Shown here: piece by piece, positions 1-7,379 of the stretch | Layout: the number at the start of each line of letters is the position of its first letter | How positions within the stretch are numbered: the stretch's first letter is position 1 | Assembly (NCBI GenBank): GCA_002311285.1 | Contig: DBZU01000060.1 | Location: 1-20,800 of the forward strand | Length of the DNA stretch: 20,800 nt | DNA from: Dehalococcoidia bacterium UBA1152 | Lineage (GTDB): Bacteria > Chloroflexota > Dehalococcoidia > Lucifugimonadales > UBA2962 | Reading direction: 5' to 3' | Notes under the pieces: model-generated | What the model was told of the DNA's origin: nothing | Databases searched by the model: none | Seen by the model: the letters and a program-made list of their open reading frames with translations, nothing else | Translations under genes and position numbers: made by a program

Positions 1-94
1 TGAGGTAGCGTGGACATGGGGGTTGGGCCATACCTGTTCGTCCTACTCTTTCTAGAACTCCAAGAAGGAACAACTCTTTGAATCGCTTAACCAT
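1..94 (-). CDS. 5' end of an unrecognised gene (truncated by window edge)
   Basis: An open frame starts at an ATG (92-94) and stays open for 31 codons to the left edge. It begins MVKRFKELFLLGV and later has a PPCPRY stretch. It starts 16 bases after the parvulin stop codon on the same strand, so it is probably the next gene of that operon. The upstream sequence has only a weak AGG-like ribosome site. A second in-frame Met lies at residue 22, so the start is uncertain. I do not recognise the family: a short basic amphipathic N-terminus is all that can be seen. The reading frame could be accidental given its short visible length. Confidence 0.45.
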   Translation of the reverse strand, partial: MVKRFKELFLLGVLERVGRTGMAQPPCPRYL

Positions 95-110
95 TGAGTA
101 TTAACCTAAT

Positions 111-1262
111 TCAGAACCCTAAGTTTAATCCTTCTATACCTCTAACCGGTGTGGGAGTGGTTTCGTTTGTTTGTTGTAATTGTTCCAATAGCCACGTGTA
201 TATCTCCGAATCAAAACGAGCATAGATTTCGTGATTTTCTCGTTCATTATTGATCCAATTCTGTAAAGCCAGCGATTTTTGCTCTTCTAGGTCGCGGGTA
301 ATTAATTGTCGAGCTGAATCTGTTTCTGAAACCATGAAAAATAGAATAAGTTTTGGATTTTCCACATCTGGAATAGGATTACTCAATTCACCGATGCTTA
401 GCGAAAAAATTTTGTCAGCATATGTATTTCTTGAATTGACAGGCATCCAGCCGATGTCTCCTCCTAGTCTTTTGACCTCAGCATCATCATATGAGAATTC
501 ACGAGAAACCTCTTTCCAAACCATTTGCCTTATTTCGGGTGTTGTGGCCTCGCGTAATCCGTCATTTAGTTTTGATACCATTATGTCGATTTCCCCACTT
601 ATCGGAATGATGATCCGATGTACATGAATATGCTCGGAAACAGTCGGAACCTGTTCACCAATAAATTCTCGGAACTTCGCCCTTTGTATAGATCTGCGAG
701 TGACCTCTCGATGTTCTTCACGAGACAAACGGATTGAATTTAAGTATTCTCTGTACCTTTCTTCAAAATCTCTACGAAATATATCTATCTCAATATCAGT
801 TTCACCAATCAAAAATAAACTTTCTATTTGTCGGTCTATTTCATCATTGGTTACTGTGATGTTCCATTTAGCAGCCACTTGAGAAAGAATCTCATCTTCA
901 ATAAATAATTGAAGAGCCGTAAATATTTCCTTACTTGCCTCAAAGTCCATACCAAAAAACTTTGCTCCCTCTTGCCTTACCCGAAGTACTTTAATTAAAT
1001 CTCCTCTCGAGTAACTTATATCATTTACCTTGATAATTATTTCCCGGGGAGGCAATACGAATGCGACGACGTATCCTGCTATTAAGATCCCTGCAATAAG
1101 TATGAGAGCCCCGCCAATAATAATGAATAATAGTTTCCTGCGGGCAGCATTAGTTCTACCTTGAACAGCTAATCGTCTACGGTCAGAAGTTGAGATGTTT
1201 TGGCCATCAGATTTTTGTTCTGTGACTTCATCTGATGCTTTTTTTTTGGGATTGTTTTGCAC
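111..1262 (-). CDS. Membrane-anchored peptidyl-prolyl isomerase (parvulin, SurA/PpiC/PrsA-like)
   Basis: Predicted to catalyse proline cis-trans isomerisation and to help fold exported proteins on the outer face of the membrane. The 383 residues begin with about 40 polar, basic cytoplasmic residues. One transmembrane helix follows at about 44-70, so this is a signal anchor with no lipobox. A SurA-N-like helical chaperone segment spans about 75-205. A parvulin domain spans about 211-315, with the family's GGDIGWMP motif at 268-274 and an HxH-type start to its first strand (HIHVHRIIIP). The C-terminus ends in a short helical and Thr-rich tail. The start is GTG (1260-1262) with a weak AAGAAG upstream. 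It lies 102 bases downstream of rpsR on the same strand and is probably co-transcribed. Family assignment is firm; the clients and exact subfamily are unknown. Confidence 0.85.
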   Translation of the reverse strand: MQNNPKKKASDEVTEQKSDGQNISTSDRRRLAVQGRTNAARRKLLFIIIGGALILIAGILIAGYVVAFVLPPREIIIKVNDISYSRGDLIKVLRVRQEGAKFFGMDFEASKEIFTALQLFIEDEILSQVAAKWNITVTNDEIDRQIESLFLIGETDIEIDIFRRDFEERYREYLNSIRLSREEHREVTRRSIQRAKFREFIGEQVPTVSEHIHVHRIIIPISGEIDIMVSKLNDGLREATTPEIRQMVWKEVSREFSYDDAEVKRLGGDIGWMPVNSRNTYADKIFSLSIGELSNPIPDVENPKLILFFMVSETDSARQLITRDLEEQKSLALQNWINNERENHEIYARFDSEIYTWLLEQLQQTNETTPTPVRGIEGLNLGF

Positions 1263-1364
1263 AGTTCGCTTCTTATTGATACAGGATTTAGGCCTTAAGC
1301 CTTAGATAATGAAGCCAGATTGATTCAAATTTGGCATCCAGTTTATTGACTCCGTTTTAAAGGA

Positions 1365-1697
1365 CTACCGTGTTCCAGTATAAACGCCTTGGTGATTCGG
1401 AGTGTAAGGAAGTAGAGCCAGAAACCTAGCTCGTTTGATAGCGGTTGCTAATGCTCTCTGGCATTTCGAACACGTGCCCGTTCTGCGCTTTGTCTTAATT
1501 TTGTATCGGTCAGACACGTATTTACGTAGCATTTCAACATTCTTGTAGTCTATTTGGTTAGCCTCCCTATCTCCTGATCCAGACTTCTTTGATTCAGCTG
1601 CATTTACACAAAACGCACATACCTTCCTTCTAGCGTAAAAACGACTTTTAGGTCTCCGATTAGGAGTTCTAGCATAAGTTGATTCTTGTGTTGTCAT
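1365..1697 (-). CDS. rpsR: 30S ribosomal protein S18
   Basis: Small-subunit protein that pairs with S6 on the platform of the 30S subunit. The core is recognisable from the CAFC motif (27-30), IDYKNVEMLRKYVSDRYKI (49-67), and the TGT-C-QRALATAIKRARFLALLPY block (73-98). At 110 residues it is longer than the usual 70-95. It has an extended basic N-terminus, an inserted Ser/Gly/Lys/Glu stretch (about 31-48) between the first Cys pair and the core, and a short C-terminal tail. Four cysteines (27, 30, 76, 79) could form a zinc site, as in the C+ form of this protein. It is third in rpsF-ssb-rpsR, a widely conserved order. The start is ATG with no clear Shine-Dalgarno, 55 bases after ssb, so translation may be coupled or A/U-rich driven. 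Confidence 0.97.
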   Translation of the reverse strand: MTTQESTYARTPNRRPKSRFYARRKVCAFCVNAAESKKSGSGDREANQIDYKNVEMLRKYVSDRYKIKTKRRTGTCSKCQRALATAIKRARFLALLPYTPNHQGVYTGTR

Positions 1698-1752
1698 TTT
1701 AAATTAATGTCCCAGATGTGTGGTTGTCGAAAAATTAAGCAAATAATTGAAA

Positions 1753-2208
1753 TTACCAGGGCAAGTCCTCTATTTCTTCATTTTGAGACTCATCAGCAGT
1801 TTCGGGTTGATCATCTTTTTCGGGTTGATCATCTTTTTCGGACTGATCAACTTTCTCAGGTTTAGTTTGAGAAAAATCACCACTCCGGTCTAGGAAGAGT
1901 ATCCTGTCGGCATTAATTTGTAATCGAAATCGATTTTGGCCATCATTGCCAGTCCAGGTATCTGTTTTTAATCTACCCTCCGCATATATTTTCATCCCTT
2001 TGGTAACATATTGGTTACTATTTTCAGCCTCTTTTCCCCAAGCGTTTACCGTAAACCATTCAGTTTCCTCTCGCCTTTCACCGCTGGCTGTGGTGTACAC
2101 TCGATTAGTGGCAACAGAAAAAGAGGTTACAGCAGTGCCGTTTGGGGTATATCGCATCTCTGGATCAGAACCTACGTTACCAATCACCAGAATTTTATTC
2201 ATACTCAC
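1753..2208 (-). CDS. ssb: Single-stranded DNA-binding protein
   Basis: Binds single-stranded DNA during replication, repair and recombination, and recruits partners through its C-terminal tip. The OB fold covers residues 1-107 (MNKILVIGNVGSDPEMRYTP, then EWFTVNAWGK and YAEGRLKTDTW). The tail is acidic and low-complexity, with a six-residue KDDQPE-type repeat encoded by an 18-bp tandem repeat. It ends IEDLPW rather than the familiar DDDIPF, keeping the acidic-hydrophobic-Pro-aromatic pattern. I keep the GTG start (2206-2208) because AAGGTG inside the last rpsF codons lies 7 bases upstream. An ATG two codons later, directly before NKILVIG, is the alternative. Four bases separate it from the rpsF stop. 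Length 151 is normal for the family. Confidence 0.97.
   Translation of the reverse strand: MSMNKILVIGNVGSDPEMRYTPNGTAVTSFSVATNRVYTTASGERREETEWFTVNAWGKEAENSNQYVTKGMKIYAEGRLKTDTWTGNDGQNRFRLQINADRILFLDRSGDFSQTKPEKVDQSEKDDQPEKDDQPETADESQNEEIEDLPW
1801..1854 (-). repeat. Three 18-bp tandem repeats inside ssb
   Basis: Two perfect adjacent copies (1801-1818, 1819-1836) and a diverged third (1837-1854) encode the acidic KDDQPE-like hexapeptide repeats of the SSB tail. The length keeps the frame, so copy-number change by slippage would lengthen or shorten the linker by six residues without disrupting the tip. Confidence 0.9.
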
Positions 2209-2212
2209 AGAC

Positions 2213-2509
2213 TTACACCTTAACTATCAGATGCCTTAAAATGTTTTCGTTCATTTGCAGCATGTTATTCAACTCATTGATTTTATCGCTTAAAATAGTG
2301 AATTTAATCAATGAGTAGTTTCCCTCTGTAAATTTCTTTATCGGAAAAGCCAATCTTTTCATTCCCCAGTCATCTTGTTCAGAGACAGATCCATTATGAG
2401 TTGAAACGAATTCATTAATCAATTTTACAAATTCATCTGTTTCATCTTGAGATGTCTCAGGACTGTATACTGTTACCAATTCGTAGTCTTTTGTTATTTC
2501 AGTAACCAA
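2213..2509 (-). CDS. rpsF: 30S ribosomal protein S6
   Basis: Small-subunit protein that heterodimerises with S18, encoded two genes downstream. It has the S6 fold pattern: an N-terminal strand KDYELVTVYSPE, then NGSVSEQDDWGMKRLAFPIKKFTEGNY, and the final MNENILRHLIVKV strand. I chose the TTG at 2507-2509 because a strong GAGGGG ends 4 bases ahead of it and gives 98 residues, the usual length. A longer frame opens at a TTG at 2546-2548, but it would add 13 residues unlike S6 and would include the leader hairpin. The gene heads rpsF-ssb-rpsR and is 4 bases from ssb, whose ribosome site lies in the last rpsF codons. Confidence 0.95.
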   Translation of the reverse strand: MVTEITKDYELVTVYSPETSQDETDEFVKLINEFVSTHNGSVSEQDDWGMKRLAFPIKKFTEGNYSLIKFTILSDKINELNNMLQMNENILRHLIVKV

Positions 2510-2520
2510 AATTCCCCTCA

Positions 2521-2576
2521 AAAAAATAAGTTGCCATGTGGCAGGCAACAGTCGAAAAGAAAAAATTATTATATCA
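2521..2576 (-). promoter_or_regulatory. rpsF operon promoter and leader hairpin with T-tract
   Basis: On the minus strand an extended -10 (TGA followed by a perfect TATAAT, 2576-2568) overlaps the ubiE stop codon. There is no good -35, as is common with extended -10 promoters. Transcription would start near 2561. The leader then contains a 6-bp perfect hairpin, GTTGCC/GGCAAC (2549-2544 with 2535-2530, 8-base loop). A TTATTTTTTT tract follows, running directly into the GAGGGG ribosome site of rpsF. A smaller alternative hairpin TGCC-ACAT-GGCA shares the 3' arm. The shape fits an intrinsic terminator for upstream read-through, an attenuator, or a site for S6:S18 autoregulation. These cannot be told apart from sequence alone. 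Confidence 0.55.
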
Positions 2577-3324
2577 TTGATTTATGCTTATTAACCATAT
2601 TATGCTTCTCGCTAATCAGCGCACTGACTGAGCCTAAAGCAAAGTTTCTTGTCGAAACCGAGAACAGTCCGCATTTCTCGGTTAACTTAAGAAGTTCATC
2701 TGAGGACATGAACCCTTCAGCAGAAGCCGGCAGATATTCATATGCCTGCCGATTATTGGCAAATAATTGCCCTAAGATTGGGGCGACCACTCTGAATCCT
2801 AAACTAAACACCTTTGATCCAACATGAGGATTTTGGATCGGAAAAATTTCAAGCACCGCTAAACGTCCTCTTGGTTTTAATACTCTGGAGATTTCAGATA
2901 TCGCAATTTTTGGGTTGGCGAAATTTCTGATCCCAAATCCGATGGTAACTAGAGCAAACGTGTTTTTTTTAAAAGGCAGTTTGTGGCCATCTGCTAATGC
3001 TAAATTGATGCGTTGGTTAAGGTTTTTACGAACAATTTTTTCAAAACCCACTTTTATCATGGGTAGGGAGAAATCTAAACCGATTACAGTTGTATTTGGA
3101 TGTATGGTTGCAATTTTCGTCGCAAAGTCACAAGTTCCTGTCGCAATATCAAGAGCAGGCCCATCAACCAATATATCCTTTGAAGCCATACAAATAGTTG
3201 CACGCCGCCATTTCTGGTGTTGGCCAAAAGACATTAAAGTGTTTAATAGATCATATCTTTTCGCTATATTTCCAAATATTGCAGAAACAAAAACAGATTT
3301 TTCATGCCTACCAGTTTGATTCAA
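2569..3324 (-). CDS. ubiE: UbiE/MenG-type quinone methyltransferase
   Basis: S-adenosylmethionine-dependent C-methyltransferase for the last ring methylation of menaquinone (or ubiquinone), acting on demethylquinol at the membrane. The family signature FGNIAKRYDLLNTLMSFGQ (17-35) is intact. The SAM-binding motif I is at 58-64 (LDIATGTCD region), the acidic end of strand 2 is in IGLDFS (81-86), and FGIRNFANP and the VLKPRGRL block follow. Length 251 is normal. The start is TTG (3322-3324) with GAAGGGAG 8 bases ahead, embedded in the end of nnr; only 3 bases separate it from the nnr stop, so translation is probably coupled. Menaquinone is the likely product if the Chloroflexota guess holds; that part is inference. 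Confidence 0.93.
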   Translation of the reverse strand: MNQTGRHEKSVFVSAIFGNIAKRYDLLNTLMSFGQHQKWRRATICMASKDILVDGPALDIATGTCDFATKIATIHPNTTVIGLDFSLPMIKVGFEKIVRKNLNQRINLALADGHKLPFKKNTFALVTIGFGIRNFANPKIAISEISRVLKPRGRLAVLEIFPIQNPHVGSKVFSLGFRVVAPILGQLFANNRQAYEYLPASAEGFMSSDELLKLTEKCGLFSVSTRNFALGSVSALISEKHNMVNKHKSMI

Positions 3325-3327
3325 AAA

Positions 3328-4887
3328 TTAAACTCCCTTCAAATATGCAATTGATGATGGCAAATCATCTAATAGATCACTAGCTACCATACCCGCGTCT
3401 CCAGTCTTATTTTTTATGCGCTCTCCTGCTGTTGCGTGTATGTAGACCCCTAAAGCAGCAGAGTCAGTCATGTTAAGTCCTTGAGCTAAAAGTCCGGTAA
3501 TAATCCCTGCTAATACATCTCCTGTTCCCGCCGATGCTAATCCTGGATTCGCAAATGGGCTCAATAAGACTCCCCCATTGGGTGAAACTACTCTTGTGTA
3601 AGGACCTTTTAATACAACAATTTTATTCCACATTTGAGCATAGCCAATTATGGTTTCCATTGGGATATATTCTGGAATTGAAGCGTTAGACTCAATTAAT
3701 CGGGACATTTCACCAAAATGTGGAGTTAATATGGCAAGCTGGTTAAATCGCTTATACCAGTTGTCTTGCTTAGAAAGAATGGTTAATGCATCAGCGTCAA
3801 TTACGGATGATGGCAGCTGAAAACCAGATAATAAAAGCTTGACAAGAAAACTAGCGGTGCTGTCCGTAAGACCAATACCACAACCTATTAACATAGCATC
3901 ATAATTAGTCATGGAAGATAAAACTTTTTTGTCTGCAGTTGAATCAATATGTCCGTCAGCAGTTTCAGGCAAACTTAGATAAGTAATCTCGGGAATTTTT
4001 GATACCAGGCTCAGTTGTATGCTTGCCGGAGTGGCAGCTGTTACTAATCCAGTGCCTACACGTGTGGAAGCTCGAGTAGCAAGATATGCAGCTCCTTTGT
4101 ATTGTTGGCAGCCTCCCACAAACAAAACTTTCCCGAAATCACCCTTATGAGCGTTCATTGATCGTTTAGGTAATTTAGATTTAACCCATTCGGGTGTAAT
4201 CAAGGCAACGTTGATTCCTTGGCCTAATTCTTCTGGGATGCCTATATCTACGATCGAAACCGATCCGCAATTTGTAGCAGCAGGCATTGTGTAATGTGCA
4301 ATTTTTGGATATCCAAAAGCAACAGTAATATCTGCTGAAACGGCGCAAATACTAGTTTGACCGGTGTCAGTATTTATTCCGGTAGGAAGATCTAATGAAA
4401 TAACAATTAATTTTGGACGGTTTTTCTGGACTAGTTTCAAAAGCTCCAGTTGTAGTTGCAATTGACCTGATATTGGCCTCGTCATGCCTGTTCCAATGAT
4501 TCCATCGACGACAATTGTAGCTTCTGAAACTAGTCCAGATAATAATTTCATATCATTATCAGATTTGGACTGTACAATTTTTATGCCTTCTGGTAATTCA
4601 GATGCCTTTTTATGAATCCGTCCAGGCTGAGAGCAATTGTATACAGTAACGGTCTCACCCCACTTTGATAGGTGTCGAGCGACTACTAGTCCGTCACCGC
4701 CATTATTACCAGAGCCTACCATAATTAATGTATTACGGTTATTAGCTGTTGAGTTTTTTGAAAGGACGTTTTTGCATATCTTTGCAGCCTTTAAGCCTGC
4801 ATTTTCCATTAGCAAATTGTTAGAGATTTTGTTTTTGGCACAGACGTTCTCTATCGAGGACATCTGTTCTGTAGTTACAATTTTCAT
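3328..4887 (-). CDS. nnr: Bifunctional NAD(P)H-hydrate epimerase / ADP-dependent NAD(P)H-hydrate dehydratase
   Basis: Repairs hydrated NADH and NADPH (NADHX, NADPHX), which form by side reactions or heat. The N-terminal YjeF_N epimerase domain (about 1-225) has GSGNNGGDGL (58-67) and VVDGIIGTG with the likely catalytic Asp128. The C-terminal ribokinase-fold dehydratase (about 226-519) has HKGDFGKVLFVGG (247-259), VIDADAL (362-368), LTPHFGEMSRL (387-397) and GTGDVLAGIITG (454-465). Length 519 matches fused bacterial Nnr proteins. The start is ATG at 4885-4887, six bases after the acpS stop. The acpS-nnr pairing is common in bacteria. No missing key residue is seen. Confidence 0.95.
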   Translation of the reverse strand: MKIVTTEQMSSIENVCAKNKISNNLLMENAGLKAAKICKNVLSKNSTANNRNTLIMVGSGNNGGDGLVVARHLSKWGETVTVYNCSQPGRIHKKASELPEGIKIVQSKSDNDMKLLSGLVSEATIVVDGIIGTGMTRPISGQLQLQLELLKLVQKNRPKLIVISLDLPTGINTDTGQTSICAVSADITVAFGYPKIAHYTMPAATNCGSVSIVDIGIPEELGQGINVALITPEWVKSKLPKRSMNAHKGDFGKVLFVGGCQQYKGAAYLATRASTRVGTGLVTAATPASIQLSLVSKIPEITYLSLPETADGHIDSTADKKVLSSMTNYDAMLIGCGIGLTDSTASFLVKLLLSGFQLPSSVIDADALTILSKQDNWYKRFNQLAILTPHFGEMSRLIESNASIPEYIPMETIIGYAQMWNKIVVLKGPYTRVVSPNGGVLLSPFANPGLASAGTGDVLAGIITGLLAQGLNMTDSAALGVYIHATAGERIKNKTGDAGMVASDLLDDLPSSIAYLKGV

Positions 4888-4893
4888 ATCGGT

Positions 4894-5274
4894 TTAATCG
4901 TTAGTTACTTGACTCTGTGCCACTACAGAAGCGATGGCATATGTTTCGGAGTGTGATAATGATACAGCCATATGGTTTATGCCCATTTCTGCAGCATGTT
5001 TTTTAGCTTTACCGTGGAGTTTTACTTGTGGTGCACGCCCAGGCTGACGCAATATCTCAATTTCCTTCCAGGATACACCTCTTACACCTGTGCCCAGAGC
5101 TTTCATAACTGCTTCTTTAGCAGCAAATCTAGTGGCTAATTTTGCTGGATCTCCGTTGCAATAATCGATCTCGAATTTTGAATAGATTCGGCTATAGAAA
5201 CGGCTTCCATATTGATGGGCAACCTTCCTTATCCTATCTATCTCAATTATGTCTATTCCATTTACAACAATCAT
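4894..5274 (-). CDS. acpS: Holo-[acyl-carrier-protein] synthase
   Basis: Transfers 4'-phosphopantetheine from CoA to the serine of acyl carrier protein, activating fatty-acid synthesis. It shows NGIDIIEIDRI at the N-terminus with the metal-ligand Asp8, FAAKEAVMKALGTG (50-63) with Glu54 as the second ligand, and the C-terminal SLSHSETYAIASVVA strand. Length 126 is typical. The start is ATG (5272-5274); upstream AAGGG is rather far, so initiation may be weak. It is the first gene of the left minus-strand block, and the 117-base gap to the divergent folD must hold both promoters. Confidence 0.96.
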   Translation of the reverse strand: MIVVNGIDIIEIDRIRKVAHQYGSRFYSRIYSKFEIDYCNGDPAKLATRFAAKEAVMKALGTGVRGVSWKEIEILRQPGRAPQVKLHGKAKKHAAEMGINHMAVSLSHSETYAIASVVAQSQVTND

Positions 5275-5305
5275 ATTAACCAGATTTTACCCTTATTTAC
5301 TGAAA

Positions 5306-5335
5306 TTATTAGCATAACATCCACAGATAAGCCAA
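5306..5335 (-). promoter_or_regulatory. Possible acpS-nnr-ubiE promoter
   Basis: On the minus strand TTGGCT (5335-5330) is followed after 18 bases by TAATAA (5311-5306). Each matches four of six consensus positions. An overlapping alternative -10 (TGT-TATGCT, 5319-5311) has the extended form. This is a weak call resting mainly on its position upstream of the first gene of the block. Confidence 0.3.
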
Positions 5336-5367
5336 ATTTTCAAAAAGACTTTTGCTCATTAGACGTT

Positions 5368-5396
5368 TATAATCGCCAATTGGAGGGATAATTGGC
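5368..5396 (+). promoter_or_regulatory. folD -10 box and perfect inverted repeat over the initiation site
   Basis: A perfect TATAAT lies at 5368-5373 without a clear -35. Immediately after it, GCCAATT (5375-5381) and AATTGGC (5390-5396) form a perfect 7-bp inverted repeat. The 8-base loop between them is GGAGGGAT, the folD Shine-Dalgarno, and the right arm contains the TTG start codon (5392-5394). If transcription starts 6-8 bases after the -10, the left arm is only partly transcribed and the palindrome is better read as a DNA operator. If transcription starts further upstream, it is an RNA hairpin presenting the ribosome site in its loop and burying the start codon. Confidence 0.5.
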
Positions 5397-6273
5397 CAAA
5401 ATTATTGATGGAAAATCTATATCAGCCCAAGTAAGAAATGAGGTGCATATAGCTACTTCTGCTCTAACAAAAGAGACCGGCATTGTGCCTGGTCTAGCAG
5501 TGGTTCTTGTAGGTGATAATCCTGCATCGCAGGTTTATGTAAGGAATAAACAAAAAGCTGCTAAAGAAATTGAAATGAATCCGATAGACATTAAGTTGCC
5601 TGAGGACGTGTCCAGTTCGATCCTTAAGTCGAAGCTAGATCAATTGAACAACGATGATTCTGTTCATGGAATATTAGTTCAATTACCATTGCCAGGTCAT
5701 TTGGACGAAAAGTCAATTATACGTCTTATTAATCCGATGAAGGATGTTGATGGATTGCATCCTGAAAATGTAGGTTTGATGCTTGGAGGCACACCAAGAT
5801 TCGTGCCTGCTACCCCGTTAGGAATCCAACAATTATTAATCCGTACCGACAACTCTCCCTCAGGCAAACATGTGGTTGTATGCGGTAGATCAGACATTGT
5901 TGGAAAGCCAGTTGCATCATTATTATTACAAAAAGATACAGCTGCTAATGCAACCGTAACGATATGCCATACAGGGACGGCGGATATGGGTGTTATTACA
6001 AGACAAGCTGATATCTTAATAGCGGCAGTGGGCAGACCAGAATTTATAACAGCTGACATGGTTTCCGCTGGAGTAGTTGTCATAGATGTAGGAATAAATC
6101 GGAAGACCGATCCTTCATCTAAACGAGGTTATCGTCTTGTGGGCGATGTGGATTACGTTAATGTTTCGGAAAAAGCTTCTGCCATAACGCCCGTGCCGGG
6201 AGGCGTGGGCCCTATGACCATTGCTATGCTTTTGTTTAATACCATGACCGCAGCAAAATTATCAGCGAACTGA
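5392..6273 (+). CDS. folD: Methylenetetrahydrofolate dehydrogenase / methenyltetrahydrofolate cyclohydrolase
   Basis: Cytoplasmic bifunctional enzyme that interconverts 5,10-methylene-THF, methenyl-THF and 10-formyl-THF, feeding purine and formyl-Met synthesis. The YxxxK site is YVRNK (Tyr49, Lys53). Other family blocks are GILVQLPLP (93-101), KDVDGLHPENVG with Asp120, PATPLGI, the nucleotide-binding GRSDIVGKP (165-173) and PVPGGVGPMT (267-276). Length 293 is normal. The TTG start at 5392-5394 follows GGAGGG by 4 bases and gives the expected MAKIIDGK N-terminus. It is transcribed away from acpS and converges on the phosphotriesterase-family gene, with 47 bases between their stops and no clear terminator hairpin. 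Confidence 0.97.
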   Translation: MAKIIDGKSISAQVRNEVHIATSALTKETGIVPGLAVVLVGDNPASQVYVRNKQKAAKEIEMNPIDIKLPEDVSSSILKSKLDQLNNDDSVHGILVQLPLPGHLDEKSIIRLINPMKDVDGLHPENVGLMLGGTPRFVPATPLGIQQLLIRTDNSPSGKHVVVCGRSDIVGKPVASLLLQKDTAANATVTICHTGTADMGVITRQADILIAAVGRPEFITADMVSAGVVVIDVGINRKTDPSSKRGYRLVGDVDYVNVSEKASAITPVPGGVGPMTIAMLLFNTMTAAKLSAN

Positions 6274-6320
6274 ACACATATTCAAATTACGGTAATAAAA
6301 ATTTCAGGTTTTTAGTTAAA

Positions 6321-7379
6321 CTATTTAAATATAAGTGCCCGAGCCGGATTATGTATCAACATAGCATCAATTTGGTCTTTGGAGACACCTCTTCGAAGCA
6401 TCCTGGGAATTATACTTTCTAATATATATGCAAATCCCCTGCCCCCATATCTTACGGTTTCTGGTTTAAGGCAAACATCATGAGCCATCGTTATTTGGCC
6501 GCCCAACCCTTCAGAAATTAAATATTCTAGAGATTCGAGACGTTGTGCATCACTAACGGAGGTGGTGCTCACTTCACCACTTTCATATTGAAAACTTGTA
6601 TCTTCAGCTCCGAAACGGTCATATTCTAAGTAGCAACCCGCGCTCCCCAATTCTTTGATGGCGGACATAGGTCTAATATTATCGAGGTGTCCAAAAATTA
6701 TGTTGTCTGGCGAGGCTCCGTTGTCAGTTAAAACTTTCAATATTTGAAGCGGTGACTCGGGATGTATTCCTGGGTGAATCAATATAGGGGCACCAGTTTC
6801 TGCTTGAGCTTGAGCAGAAGCTCGGAGGATTTTGGTTTCATTTTCTCCTATTGGATAGTAATTACCTATTTCCCCAATGACGCCAGTTTTTACTCCTGTG
6901 TCCCCAACTCCAATGGTGACATCTTTTATGATCTGTTGAGTTATAGAATCCTCTGTTCTGTCTGACATATCCTCAGGATGGGAGTCAACAACATAATAAC
7001 TACCGCCCATGATTATATTTAAACCAGTGGCACGTGATATACGTGCAAGTGCAAGTGGATCTCGTGCTATACCGATAGATGTGGTGTCAACAATGGATTG
7101 ACCTCCAGCATATTTATATTTAAGAATCTCTTCTATTGCAAGTTGTTCATCAAACATAGTTTGTGACTCTTTGCTATGATAAAAATGTTTTCGTAGAGTT
7201 CCTAGCATTTCCATAGTGATAGGTTTGTCTACTATTGCTCGAGTCGTCGCCTCTTCGGGCATCCGGAAATAGCATGTGAGGTCAATTAATAAGTGTTCGT
7301 GGGTTAAAGTGATTCCAAGCTCAGCAGGGGGCTTTACCCCTAAAACTGTTTGTGCCATTCCCTTCATCTTGTTGTCCAT
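6321..7379 (-). CDS. Phosphotriesterase-family metal hydrolase (likely lactonase or esterase-like)
   Basis: Amidohydrolase-superfamily enzyme with a binuclear metal centre. Ligands visible are His27 and His29 (THEHLL), Glu170 in VIGEIG, His202 (IHPG), His231 (FGHLDN) and Asp301 (AHD). The bridging position carries Glu, as in the E. coli homology protein Php, rather than the carboxylated Lys of true phosphotriesterase. A paraoxonase-type activity is therefore doubtful, and a lactone or ester substrate is more likely (inference). Length 352 is normal. The ATG start is preceded by AAGGAG 6 bases upstream. It lies between folD and queA on the opposite strand to both, so it is probably its own transcript. 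Substrate unknown; other family members on similar scaffolds act on acyl-homoserine lactones or sugar lactones. Confidence 0.88.
   Translation of the reverse strand: MDNKMKGMAQTVLGVKPPAELGITLTHEHLLIDLTCYFRMPEEATTRAIVDKPITMEMLGTLRKHFYHSKESQTMFDEQLAIEEILKYKYAGGQSIVDTTSIGIARDPLALARISRATGLNIIMGGSYYVVDSHPEDMSDRTEDSITQQIIKDVTIGVGDTGVKTGVIGEIGNYYPIGENETKILRASAQAQAETGAPILIHPGIHPESPLQILKVLTDNGASPDNIIFGHLDNIRPMSAIKELGSAGCYLEYDRFGAEDTSFQYESGEVSTTSVSDAQRLESLEYLISEGLGGQITMAHDVCLKPETVRYGGRGFAYILESIIPRMLRRGVSKDQIDAMLIHNPARALIFK

Noticed and set aside
1293..1305. Small AGGC/GCCT inverted repeat between rpsR and the parvulin gene
   Set aside because: The stem is 4 bp without a T-tract; it is too weak to call a terminator.
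2213..2548. Longer rpsF form starting at TTG 2546-2548
   Set aside because: It would include the leader hairpin and T-tract as coding sequence, adds residues unlike S6, and lacks a ribosome site as good as the GAGGGG before 2509.
6274..6320. Terminator between convergent folD and phosphotriesterase-family genes
   Set aside because: Only an AAAAA/TTTTT pairing is seen, with no GC stem.
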